Assembly (NCBI GenBank): GCA_019802505.1
Contig: JAFMOC010000006.1
Coordinates: forward strand, 4,077,501-4,141,500
Source: Corydoras sp. C115
Lineage: Eukaryota; Chordata; Actinopteri; Siluriformes; Callichthyidae
Direction of reading: 5' to 3'
Length of the DNA stretch: 64,000 nt
The translations under genes and the position numbers were made by a program. The notes under the pieces were generated by a model that did not search any database, was not told where the DNA came from, and was given only the letters and a program-made list of their open reading frames with translations. Positions 34,241-46,453 of the stretch are shown in pieces (positions within the stretch are counted from its first letter, which is position 1; the number at the start of each line of letters is the position of its first letter).

Positions 34241-34340
34241 AATCAGGTTTGATGAACTTACAGTATAGTTGGTTTTCTCCATGGCTTCTGACTTGTGGTG
34301 TTCTCATTTGTAAGTCGCTCATTTGTAATAAATTCTGCTA
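32720..34340 (+). mobile_element. L2-like LINE, 5' truncated
   Basis: Non-LTR retrotransposon with the reverse transcriptase domain of its ORF2 and a 3' region. The tail ATTTGTAAGTCGCT at 34307 matches the 3' end fragment at 62697-62775, which continues to the classical GCTAAATG end. A poly-A/poly-G run (34172-34219) has expanded near the end of the frame. Confidence 0.8.
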
Positions 34341-35700
34341 CATACATACCAAATTACATACTGTTCTCCAAAAGTGGAGGTGCGTGCACTCTTGTGTACA
34401 ATTATGTAATTTGACTAGACAAAATTTGTGGTACAATTGTACTCTGTGTGGCAGGATTACTAGGATAACTTGTTTTGAAGCAAGACTGTTTTGTTACCAG
34501 GAAACTCTTATCATATCACATCATATCAACAGATGCACACACACACAGACACACACACAAATACACAGGCACACTTTACTGCTATTATAAAGTGTTTTTC
34601 CAAAACTTTAAAGTATGTCGGAGGAAACCTAAATTTATCCAGAAGATTATTTGTGACGTCAGACTGGCTCACCATCTCTATTCATGTTATCCCAAAAGTT
34701 TTTGATGTGGCTTAGAGCAGGGATCTTGTAGGAGATTCATTACTGATTAACGGAAAAGAAAAAAATTATAAATGAAACATTAATTTAAACATTATATGCA
34801 AACTATTGTACATTGAAATATTGTACATTTTTCTTGTGTACAGTGGGCAATTGATTAAAAAGGATATGACAACACCATGCAATTTTTAAACAACCCAAAA
34901 AACTTTTTCCAAAGTCTCAGATTTATTGTAGAAGCATTGTCATTGTCTGAAAAGACCAGGTGTGACTCCCCAAACATTGTACAATCAATTAGCGAGTTAA
35001 AAGTTTAAGCAGTTTAGCTCTTTAAAAAGTAGGAAAATACACAGAAATATTACAAAGAAGGTGCATCCTTATATGGCTTATTAGGAGGGGGCACAATGGT
35101 GCACGTTGCACAGCACCTACAGATGTTGGCATAAAAACAGTGAAAACATTGAACACATTAAAAATATTTCCTGCTCACTTTGTAGCAACATTAATTTTGT
35201 GAAATTTTCGTTGGTATAAGTATACTGCACTTTAATGTTAAACTTTAATAACTACATAATTTGGGAAAATCTACAGAATAAGATACCAGTTTTTAACTGT
35301 GTTTTTACTTGCACTTCATTAAATACGTGATGTTATGTAGCACACATATGACCCTGTGTAGCCAATGTTACCCTAAAAAAAAAAAAAAAAAAAAACAATT
35401 TGCTGGATGTTATTTCAAAACCATGTGATTTATCTAGATGCAATTCTTGAAATGCAGGTTGTAGTGTCATGTTCTCTTCTGAAAGAAGTGGTTTACTCAT
35501 GGCAACTCATCTAACCAAGCCATTCTTGATGAATCATTTGCTTTTTTTTAAAAATTATTTTTAACATTTTCTCTGAATATTGTGCAGTTTAACCTTGAAG
35601 TGAACTTTCTAGGATGGCCACGCTGTGTAGCCTTAAATATCTCAGAACCTGTATTCTCAGGGCCAGTTATAAAACTCAGAAGTATTACCAATCTCTTGAG
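34341..35700. other. Intergenic DNA downstream of apob, no gene seen
   Basis: AT-rich sequence with a CA-rich stretch (about 34534-34575) and a poly-A run (35375-35395). Nothing coding recognised. Confidence 0.55.
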
Positions 35701-35710
35701 CAAATAATAT

Positions 35711-35716
35711 TTTAAT
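35711..35716 (-). terminator. apob: Candidate polyadenylation signal of apob (ATTAAA)
   Basis: ATTAAA on the minus strand about 120 nt after the stop codon at 35837. No stronger AATAAA lies nearer in the downstream region I read. The intervening 35717-35836 would be the 3' untranslated region. Confidence 0.4.
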
Positions 35717-35836
35717 TATATGGACCAGTTTTGTTACAACATCCTTCAAAACAAACAAAAATAACTGAAAATCACAGACACATATTCAAACATGTTTTCT
35801 ATAAGTTGGACAATTAAATAAACTTCCACACATATT

Positions 35837-37057
35837 TCAGAGATATAGGCTTGGCCAGTCACTAAAAGAATTCCAATACAAAGGCAGAGGAATGTCTACC
35901 TCTACCTTTTTGCTGGTAACCTTTATGTAAGGTTGTGTATGCTGAGAGACATTCTTTGCATATTCAAAGTAACGTTCTACATCGTCATGAAAGCGCATCT
36001 CTAGTACTGTTATCAGGTCAATGATTTTTGAATTAAGACTCTCTAATGTTATTCTATCATAGATTTCTTGGATCTTGACTTTTGATATGTCTTTGTACTC
36101 AGCTGTTTTTTTTCTTGTTATTTCAATCTGATTTGTAATTTCTTGAATCACTGAGGTACTATCAAAGTCATTGTAAATTCCAGTCAAATAATTAGGTTGC
36201 ACCTGTAGTTTATTTCCATTTAAAGAGGTAATAAACTCTCTTGTCATCGAAATGCAATGTTTTACAAAGTCGCTCACATTCTGAAGTACTTTTTCTAGCT
36301 TCATACCTTCCCACCTCTTCATTGCTTGATTAATCTGATCTTGTGCAGATTTCAAAGCAGACTTCAGATCCTTTACCATATTTCTGCCATTAAAAATAAC
36401 ACTTGACCATGGAATACTAAAATTAATGTCACTGATATAGCTGACCAATGTATCAGCAATGGTCTCAATGAGGTTCGTAAATCTACTTGTAGCCTGCTTG
36501 ATTGCAACCGAAAAAGAACGCCTCACCTTGTAGTATATCTCCTGTCCAGTGAGTTTTCCTTCTAGCCCTGGCAGATGGAACTTGGTTTCACTAAGGAATT
36601 TCATAATGGCATCAAATACAACCCTAACATTGGACTCATAATCGTGAAGCATAGATTTGAAATTGCTGGAAGTTCTGCTGATCATTTCTTGAAGGCCAGC
36701 TGGTACACTTTCCACTGTTCCCTTAAAAAGGTCTTGAAAATGCTGACTTAGATGTTCCATAGAGTGTTGGATTGCGGCAAATGCTTTGAGAAGCTCACTA
36801 TAAGCTTTTTCAACACTGTTTGCCATTTCATTTTTAAACTTTAAAGAAGCACGATTAAGATTCATGCCAAAATGAGCTTTGTGGTACTTGTCAATGAAAT
36901 TGTAAATAGTCGCTGTAATGGCTGGGAGCCTGGCTTTGAACTCTTTTGCCATTTCAGAGAAGCTATTGAGATGCCAATTACTTTGAATATTCAGCCTCGC
37001 AGAGTTCTTCAGTTGAACCTTGTATGTTAGTAAATCTGTGTCCTTGTCAGGAGATAA
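35837..37057 (-). CDS. apob: apob last coding exon
   Basis: 1221 nt including TGA. Acceptor CTGCAG at 37058-37063. Begins LSPDKDTDLLTYKVQLKN, then a long amphipathic-helical C-terminal domain (FIDKYHKAHFGMNLNRASLK) ending WPSLYL. About 406 residues, shorter than the human exon 29 product. Confidence 0.95.
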   Translation of the reverse strand, partial: LSPDKDTDLLTYKVQLKNSARLNIQSNWHLNSFSEMAKEFKARLPAITATIYNFIDKYHKAHFGMNLNRASLKFKNEMANSVEKAYSELLKAFAAIQHSMEHLSQHFQDLFKGTVESVPAGLQEMISRTSSNFKSMLHDYESNVRVVFDAIMKFLSETKFHLPGLEGKLTGQEIYYKVRRSFSVAIKQATSRFTNLIETIADTLVSYISDINFSIPWSSVIFNGRNMVKDLKSALKSAQDQINQAMKRWEGMKLEKVLQNVSDFVKHCISMTREFITSLNGNKLQVQPNYLTGIYNDFDSTSVIQEITNQIEITRKKTAEYKDISKVKIQEIYDRITLESLNSKIIDLITVLEMRFHDDVERYFEYAKNVSQHTQPYIKVTSKKVEVDIPLPLYWNSFSDWPSLYL

Positions 37058-40000
37058 CTGCAGAAATCAAAAACAAAAATAGTTTTACTAATATATCCTG
37101 CTGGTATATCAACAGTTAAAAAGTACATCTACCTGATTCAATTATTGAATGAATTCATCAAAATTAGATCCTCAAATGAGAGAGAGAGATTTATGTACAA
37201 GTGAGCTTTCTTACTGATGACCCGGTGAAAAGCTTTCCATGATATTGAGATGGTGACTTCTTTGTCAGCTGAAATCCAACAAATCCAGCTGGTGAAGTTA
37301 CTGAAGAAGTCATTCCACTGCTGTAGGAGTCATATTGAAATCTAACATCTGTAAATGTTTGGCTTGTTAAGTCAACATCCAAAGTGTGTCTATAGGGCCT
37401 GCAAAAACAAATTAGTGGGTAAAATTTTGGCCTTGTAGACTTGTTTTATATTATATATTTTTACATTTTTTAAGAGTAAAATTCGATCATTATACAGGTA
37501 ATGACAACATTCACCAGTTCAACTGGTAAAAATGTGCTTACACGCGTACTGCAATATAATTAAGAACATGTACCTGGTGGCTGAGGGTGCATCTCGTTTT
37601 AACCTAAAAAGTAGGTAAGCATTAATTAATGAACATGCAGTGTTTTGACTATTTAAAATATATTTTTTACTAATAATGACAATGACAATAATTTTGAATA
37701 GCAACACATAATTTTAAAATATTTTAACAAATTAAAATAGCATTTGTGTGTTTATAATTCCTTTTAAAGAATTTGTGAAGACAAAATTATGAACGAAGAT
37801 GTATAAGTGCAGTCAGTCTAATGCTTTACACCCCCCTTCGCTTTCTCGCACACACTAAGTTGTTTTAAATCCTAAATTCTATTCTATTCTGAATAAAATT
37901 TTTATAAATTCTGATATTTAGGTCGAAAGTACACAGAACTGCACAGAGAACATAGCAAAACTCAACCAAACTTAAAACTCTGGAGCTGGACTCATGCTAA
38001 ATTTCAAAATCACACTTAAAAAAATTGCATTACCTCAGACTTCGTTGAAGTTCATGTTTCCAGTTAAGTTTTAAATCACTGTGAGATAAAGTACCATTTC
38101 CATCCAGACTTACAGCTCCATTATCGATTGTGACAATGGCAACAGCTAATTAGAAAAAAAATGCAGAACAAATTAACATAAAATTAATGTAAACTTTAAT
38201 TCACCAAAATCCAAATTTATACTAAAATGAAATACTACCTTCTAAATCATATCCAAGGAAAACCAATGTGGATGTACAGGAAGACGTGAGCGTGTAGACA
38301 ATGCCTGGTTCCTTGTTTTCCATTTTTGCAGTCCATGTGTTGTTATATATTGGAGAGGAAACTTTCATAGTAGTGGAGAGGGCACCAAAAAATGGTATAA
38401 ATAAGCCCGTTGGGAGGTAGAGAAAAAGTGCTGGGATTTCAATTTTCTGCTCTGGGATAGATATGGTTGGCATCTCAAAGTTACAAAGAGCTTTTACTAT
38501 ATTGTCCAGACTGATGGTGTTTTTGCCGACACTGAAAGACTTGGGTAGAGTAAATTGTGAAATATTGACATCATATTGAGGTAAATTCACAGATAGGAGA
38601 GCCATTTTGTCCTCCATATACTTTAAGTCTATTTCGAAACTGGGAAATTTGATATTTGGCAGACCTGGAAAAGTGATCATGAAAGAATGCACCCTGATCA
38701 CGTTTGGTATTTTCAGATTTTGCGGATCTATTGTGTAAGAAGGCACTCGAGCGGTTGTGAAAGGAATAACAAAGCCTGGAATAATAATTTCGGGTGGGAC
38801 AGTAATAAAATCTGGCACTTCAGCCTTGCGAAGTCTCTCATCAGATTCTTTTATCATTTGTAGAATATGCTTCACCCAGTCAGGTACATTTAGAGTTATT
38901 TCTGGAATAGTAAAAATGACTCCATTTTCAACAACTTTTACAGGTATGTTTAACAGTGTCCCATACATACTCTTGGTATATACCAAATGTACAGCAACAT
39001 CAAGAAATTGTAATTCAGTGTTAGTAGTTTCATCAAACTTCAACACATCCCATAAGGTTTTTTGATAGACAGGCAATTTAATGGACTTTAGAAATGCTGC
39101 ATAACCTTCAACAGATTTCGTCACCTCCATGCGTATTTCAGACTCATCGTTAGATAGGATAATATCACTTGAATGTTTAACTGATAAAAGATGTTCCTTG
39201 CTATGCCATATCAATTTCTGCTTTTCCAACGAGACAGCAAGATCTACATTATTAAGAATGCTTGCTGGACCAATACTGCTTGGCTGTGAAATATCAATAT
39301 TAAACTTTGCAGAGATTGTTGCCAGTGGAACAAACTCAAAACTTCCTGTTGCTAGGTGCTTTCCTTTGCTTGAAAATAATGCAATAATAAATTCATTGTT
39401 ATTTGTGTGATTAATAGTGGCATAGATGCGTTTAAGAGAAGCCTCAAGTTCAACATTCTGAATTGTTTCTATATTCCAGAATTTGGTCTTCTTGTAGTCT
39501 CCTTCTGAGACTATGTGTGTTTTCAAAGTGGAGCGTAGACCATTTATATTGAAGTAAATAGTTGCTTCATTTTTGAAAGAGTCTGAAAAATGTCCCATCT
39601 TCACTAATGTTCCATCAAATTTACCCCTCAATGAACTCTCCAGAGAGACATAAGATGAGAGTGCCTCTATTTGAAGATCATGATCCATTATTACTTTTCC
39701 ATCATTATTTATTAGAGGAAGACTGTAGGTATACTGAAGTTTTATGTTGGAAACAAGATTTGGCTTGGTCTTGGTATTTGCATTAAGTTTTTGATTCAAA
39801 TCCATTGTAAAAATAGGAAGGTTAACTTTTAGAATATTTTCTAGGGAAGCTTCTATGTTTCTTTTTGTGACACTTAATATGCTGTTATGAGTATACTCTC
39901 CATTTTTGTGTTCTAATGCCAGAGTTGTTGATATTTTCAGACACTTCTTTCTAGTGATAGTGCTTGTACTATCAAGTTTGCCCTTGAGTATCTCATATAC

Positions 40001-43000
40001 AGAGGTGGAGGATGTATCCAGTTTGACAACAATGTCTGATTGGTTGTAGAGGCCACCATTAGAATTAAAAGAGATTACTGATGACTTGAAAGAGAAGTCA
40101 TATGTCAAATTTCCTAAAGCTGGTATCATTATTTTGTTCTGAATATTTGGAAGAGTTAAATGAGGTAGTGTTAGCTTACTCATTGTCCTAGGCACACGTA
40201 TAACTGGCAGCTCTGGAGACGGAATTACAATAGTATAGGAAGGCACTGAGAAGCCCATCATAGGAACTTTAAAGCTCGGTGTGCTGACTTCTTTAGGGAT
40301 AAAATAGCTGAATGCAGGCAGCTCAGCACTAAATGCCGACACTTCAATATCAAGAATAGGCACAGTGTATCCAGGGATTGTCACATATTGTGGTGGGTGA
40401 CTGGTTGTGTCTACATTAAATTTTTCAAACTGAGTCTTAGCTTGACTGTATGAATTTTTTAGAGCATCAACTATTTTGTCCCGTCCTAATTCAAAGTATG
40501 TTCCTAAGACCTTAGAATTTGCATCAATAAAACTGTAGATGGGCTTAAGATCGAGGTCAAAATTGTGTGTATCCATGTTTTTCTGGTACTGAAGCTTGAA
40601 ATCAATATCAAAGGATTGGTGAGGTGTAGTCAGTAGATCTTTTAGGCCTAGGTCCTCCCACAAAGAAAAGTCTTTGATGATGGGAGTTTCAATGTCACAG
40701 AATGGCACAGTCATTGCTGGAACTGTCAGAGGTACAGTCAGGAATTCAAGATTAGCTTCACCATCCGCTGACACATAAATTGCTGCATCTGTTTTCTGAT
40801 TGTCTAGCGTAAAATTGTGGTTATATTTATACTGGTTAAAACGAGCCAGAGCCATATAGCTAGCATATTGTTTTTCAGAGCTCAAAATCATGTTACAATC
40901 ATGCTGGAAGTCCAGCTTTCCCGATAATTTTAGGGGTAAGCTTGTTTTAGAGTTTACTTTATTTTTGCAGTCAAGGGTTATCATGAATGGTTGTGCCAAA
41001 AAGTCAAAAGTATTTGAAACTGTTCCGCTAACTCTTCCAGACAGTTCTGCATTGTGGGTGAATGTTAATTCAAGTTTAAAATCCTCCATTTGTCCCTTTC
41101 CTGACAATTTTAATAAACTTTTCTTCATGAAGGGAGTCTCTGTCTCAGCACTGACATCAATAGTAAAATGACTAAGAATGACAGATTCTGCATTGACTAA
41201 CTGTTTTAATTTTAATGTGTTGCTGTTTGTTTCACTATCAATGGTAAGCTTAGAAGTACCACTTTTTATACTGAATTGCTTAAAACTTCTATGTGTACCC
41301 TCATCAGAATAGTCCTTGACTGACCATTTCCAATTTCCCTCGTTTTTGCAAGTCACTATAAAGGATCCAGACTCAACTCTGATCTTAGCTTCCTTAGTAA
41401 ATGTGGCTTGACCTATTGCTTCTTGGGTAGGGATTTTAAAATTATGGTTATAATTTGTGTTCATCATCACATTTATTCCATTTTTTACAGAAAATATTAT
41501 ATTATTGTCTAAATCAGCTTTGAACATTTCATTTGGAGCTTTAGCAGTTGTCTTTGCTTTAGCCTCAGCTGATGGCCCACTAAAGGTAAGTGAACCTTCA
41601 TGATTAATTGTAAAGGCTACATGGTTAGCATTTAATGTTTCACTAATTACCAATTTCTTCATTTTTGGAGCATCAATTTGAATCATTGCATCTAAATCGT
41701 AACCAAGAATCTGTAGTGGTGACTTCGCCTGGGAACTAAATGTAACTTTGAATTGTGGCTCCAAACTTTTAGTTGTTGTATTTTGAATTGCTGCTGTTGT
41801 CATTACTGTATAAAAGGGTATGTTTAATTTGAATTCTCCAAACAGTTTCCCAAACATAGGTATACATGGTTCAAATGGGATTTTAGGCAATTTAACCTCT
41901 GGAATTGGCAGCATGGTGATTTCAAAATTTTCCAGACTTAATTTTGGTATAATTACTTCTGGTATCCTGAACTCAACAAGTTTTATCTCTGGAAAAGTAA
42001 TGTCAGGAAGCTTAAAAAAATAAAACACTCTCAGGTCACCAAAGGTGGTCTGAGGATCCAGCTCTGGAATTTCAGTTTCTCTGAGATGATCTATAAAGTC
42101 AAGTATCTTTTGTTTAATTTTCTCAAAATTAATTGTAATACCAGGAACATGGAACATCTTTAGGATTGTAAAATCAGGTACAGTTATTACTGATGGAATA
42201 GTTATATCGTGAATTTTATCAATACTTATTTGAAAAGCAGAAACCTGAAGAGTTGTATATGGGATGGTAAATGATGGTATATCAATTTTTGCCATTTTGA
42301 TTGACTTAAGAATTTCTTCTACAATTTGTAGAAAGTGATCAAGTTTTTGTTGGTCTTTACAAATGATATCAATTAACTTTTTAAACTGTACATATATGTA
42401 GTCAATGATGTTGACATAGGATTTACTTGCCCTTTCCAGGTACACAAGTATTTCATCCCTGATGTCCATATCACTGATTCTCTGTCTCATATCTTCAATC
42501 ATGTCCTGAATCTTAAGTTTAATATCTTTGTATGCTGTACTGTCTACTATGCCCTTAATCATCCTATAGACCTCAGCTACCTTAGTGTTTTTTAGATGCT
42601 CTATATAATTATAAAAAGAACCCTGTAGCTTTCTTAAATACTCTCTAGATGCCTCAATTTTTTGTGGGATTTCATAACGTTTTATTTGTTCATTAATTGA
42701 ATTTGTGGCTCTGCTAATTTTCTTATTTGTTTCATCAACAAAAGTATTATAATTAAAAGTCTTGAGATAAGTGATAATCTCTTGAATGTAATCCAGCATG
42801 TCATCAAAGTTTTGCTTGATGTCAATCAATTTTACTTTGTTAATAACAGTAAGCAATACCTGCATGATTTTGTCTGAACAGCGTTCAAACGGGATAGACT
42901 TTAAATTATCAATAACTGCTTCTATGGTTTTCTCAATATTGTATTGTTTGATCAGAGTTATTGTCTGTTCAACAAAAAGTTCCAACTTTTTTCTAATTTC

Positions 43001-46000
43001 ATATCTTTTATATAATTCACCCATTTTTAAATAAACAAAATTTATTTTTTCAACAATTTCATATTCATCAATCCAGTTGACAATGACATCCCTCATAGAC
43101 GCAATTACCCTTTCAAGGTCTTCAGCAGGAATGTGATCAGACAGCTGATCCATATACTGAGCCATATTTGAGCCTATGTTATATATTAGGTCCTGAACAG
43201 AAGTCATAATGTCAAAATCATTAATGGCTTGTTTTAGTTCACCTATTTTCTTATGAAATGTTGCTCTAATATTATAAGTGGAATCAAGATTTTTAAGCCA
43301 AGTCTTGTCATGCAACTTTTGCAGATCAATCTGTCCAATAATATCTTCAATGGCACCAAGTACAGTTAGTATGGTCTTTGTAATATTAAATTTAATATCA
43401 AGGGCTTTGAGCTTATCAACAATGTATCTCAGGGTTTCAGACCAGGGTGCACTTTCAACTAAATCTTTCATTTGGATCTTTAGATCTCTTATTTTGGTTG
43501 ACACATCAATTAACTTTTTTTCCAAGGCAAACATAAAGTTATCTATAGTTGCTTCCAGGTCATCTAAAGTAACAGTATAGTCTTGGGCTAAAGATATAAC
43601 TGTATCTTTGGCTTTGTTTAATTTGCTTTCTATGTCAACTTCTTTTATGAGGACACTTACTCCTTGTGGCATCTTATCTAAGTTTTTCCTGAACTGTCTG
43701 GCTAAATCTCTGATATCCAAACCACTGAGGTACTGCTGAAGGGACTCAAGAATACTCACAACTGTGGTTTTCATTTTTTCAAAGGCAATTGGAAGGTTCT
43801 CGGTGAATGGCAGATCAATAATGTGGCAGTTACTGTTCTTATCATAATTAAGGATACCTGAGATACTAAATTCTTGATTGTCAAATGAAGGGCTACTCAG
43901 TTCTGTGGCAGCATTGAACAGATTTGTCTGGAGCACCCCAGAAAGCTGGAATCCAATATTATCTTCTTTGTTATAGATCTTGACATTTTGGTTATATGCA
44001 TGACTATTTAGCTTGGACTTAAGACTCCAAGAAAACGACTGTGCATTTGGTATAAATAAGCAATCAAACTTGTTTTCCAAGAGAGTTTCAGCTGAATCCC
44101 CATTTGGTAACTTGTGTGTGAGAGAGGCTCTCCAATCATGTGACTTGGCTATTGCAAATGGTTCTGCTTTTAGAAGAAACTTGCTATACATTTGGCCAGA
44201 GTGCTTACCATAAAAATTTATTGAGCCATCACTATTAAAAATGGCATCAACAGTGAGACTGAATGGCATGGCCATTGTACGAACTGTATTCTCAAGACGC
44301 AGAGATCTTGAATTTAAATGAATCTCACTTTTAAAAACAGAAGCTAGGCCAGCAAATTCCAGGTCTAAGTTGTGACTGATTTGTGAGTCTAGGACTTCCC
44401 CATTAAAGACACATTTAATTAAACCTGAGAAGTCAGATAAACGGATTGCACATGTTGTCTTGATGGTATTGTCTTCCTCATATTTTCCAATAATTGTTCC
44501 AGTTGCATCCATCTTGAGTGGTTCCATCTTAAGTTGGACCTCTTTGCTGACACTAATGTCAAACATCTCAAGTTTACATTTCGTAAACACAGATGCAACA
44601 AAAGGCCTAATGTTAACTCTAATATCATGGCTGTATGATTCTCCATCACATATAAAATTGTTCGTTTTTGATTGAAATGACAGAGTCCATAGGGTTAAAG
44701 CCAAATTATAGGTGCTCTCAGTTCTCATCTTCTGTAAGTTACCTGCCATGCTAGTAGAGAGAGTCAGGCCATGATTATTTAAAGCCAGTTTTGTTGTTTT
44801 ACTAAAATTGTTATCAAAAATATTGCCTTTAAATAGGCAATTTAGAGTAATTTCTTTCTCTTTGATAATGGCTGACATATCAAGCTCAGCTGTATTGTCC
44901 AAAGATGAACCTGTAGTCTTTAAAGACAATAAGGCTCCATTTTTGTCAATACCAGCATTAAAAGTTTTCTCAAAGTTTACCGAATTACACAGAAGCGTTG
45001 TTGTACAATTTGTTGCTAGGCCAGTCATGCCCAAACTGAGTTTACCTTTGTGTACACCTTGGCAATTTTCCAGATTTATAGAGCCATCCATATTCATCTC
45101 GAGTCCATTAGCACTTAGTGATCCAATAAAAAGAGAGAATGCTCTACCTTTTGCATCATTAGCCTGGGTTTCAACTTTAAAACTTGCCTTTTCCATTGTT
45201 GTTTGAAAATCAGCCTGAAAGCGAAGGATTTTGCCCATGGCTGTGGCAAATGCACCTGACTTTAAAGACAACTGGCCATCCTTGTACTTCACTTCAGCAG
45301 TATGTTTCAGAGCACCATCATGTGCACTAGTTCTGGATGCAATGGATAGTTCCTTGTTGTGATATTCTCCACTGGTAACAGTCTCACCATAAAGGATTGA
45401 GGAGTTAAATTTTAAAATTGAATTTCCTTTTCCTGTTCCTTCAAGTAAATTGAGGGTAAGGCTTTCAGAATAGATGGTGTTAGCATAAAAAGGTCCTAGT
45501 TTAAATTGTCCATCTGCATTTGTATTTGCAGTGATCTCACTATTTTCTGATACTGACTGACTGGAACAGTACAAAGAGGTTTGTAATCCAAATGGGCTGG
45601 TAGCTTCAAACTTGTAAATTGTCCTCAGTTTGTCAAACACTTCCATGCTTTCCACAACACCAAAACTAGCATCAAGGAATATGTGGTTCAATGAGCCATT
45701 AACAAGATATTTAAGATTGTCATCAATAGTTCCAGTCATCAGGGCAGTACCTACAAACAGAAATAAAGTAATGCATTAATACCAAAAATAAATTACACAT
45801 AAAATTTCATTAATACATTTTGTAATAAAACTTATTTATAAGAAAACATAGTTTCAAATGGTTATTTTCAAACATTCGTTATAATTCAAAATGTTTTTAA
45901 TGAATCAAGTTATTTTTAGTTGAAAATAAATGTAATACCTTCTACTTTGTATGAAAGCGGTGTTATGGGACAGGTGGCTATGACTTTGTACTTAGCAATG

Positions 46001-46356
46001 AAGCTGGGATCATCGCCTGAGTAGTTGCCCCCTGAAATAGAGCCCTCCCATTCATAAAAATTGCCTTTCACTTGAGCAGAAGCCTCTGCCATGCCAAGCA
46101 TGGGTAACGACACGTCAAACACCTGAGGAATTGTGAATGAGGGAATCCTATGCTTAGTCTCTGGAATTTCTAGCCCAAGCACTTTAATACTGGGAATTGT
46201 AAAAACAGATGGAATTTTAAGATCTGCGAATGATTTTCCACCTAATGGAACTGGAATTGAGAAGAACACTTTGTCCTTGTTGAACTGGTACCTAAAATAT
46301 GCATCACTAAAAAAAGAAATAGAAAATTCAGATTGTCAGACACACATTCAGACTTA

Positions 46357-46453
<97 letters not shown>

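Noticed and set aside
38757..45206. Plus-strand frames of 60-130 residues opposite the giant apob exon
   Set aside because: Shadows of the minus-strand coding exon. The minus frame is continuous over 7.5 kb and matches apoB.
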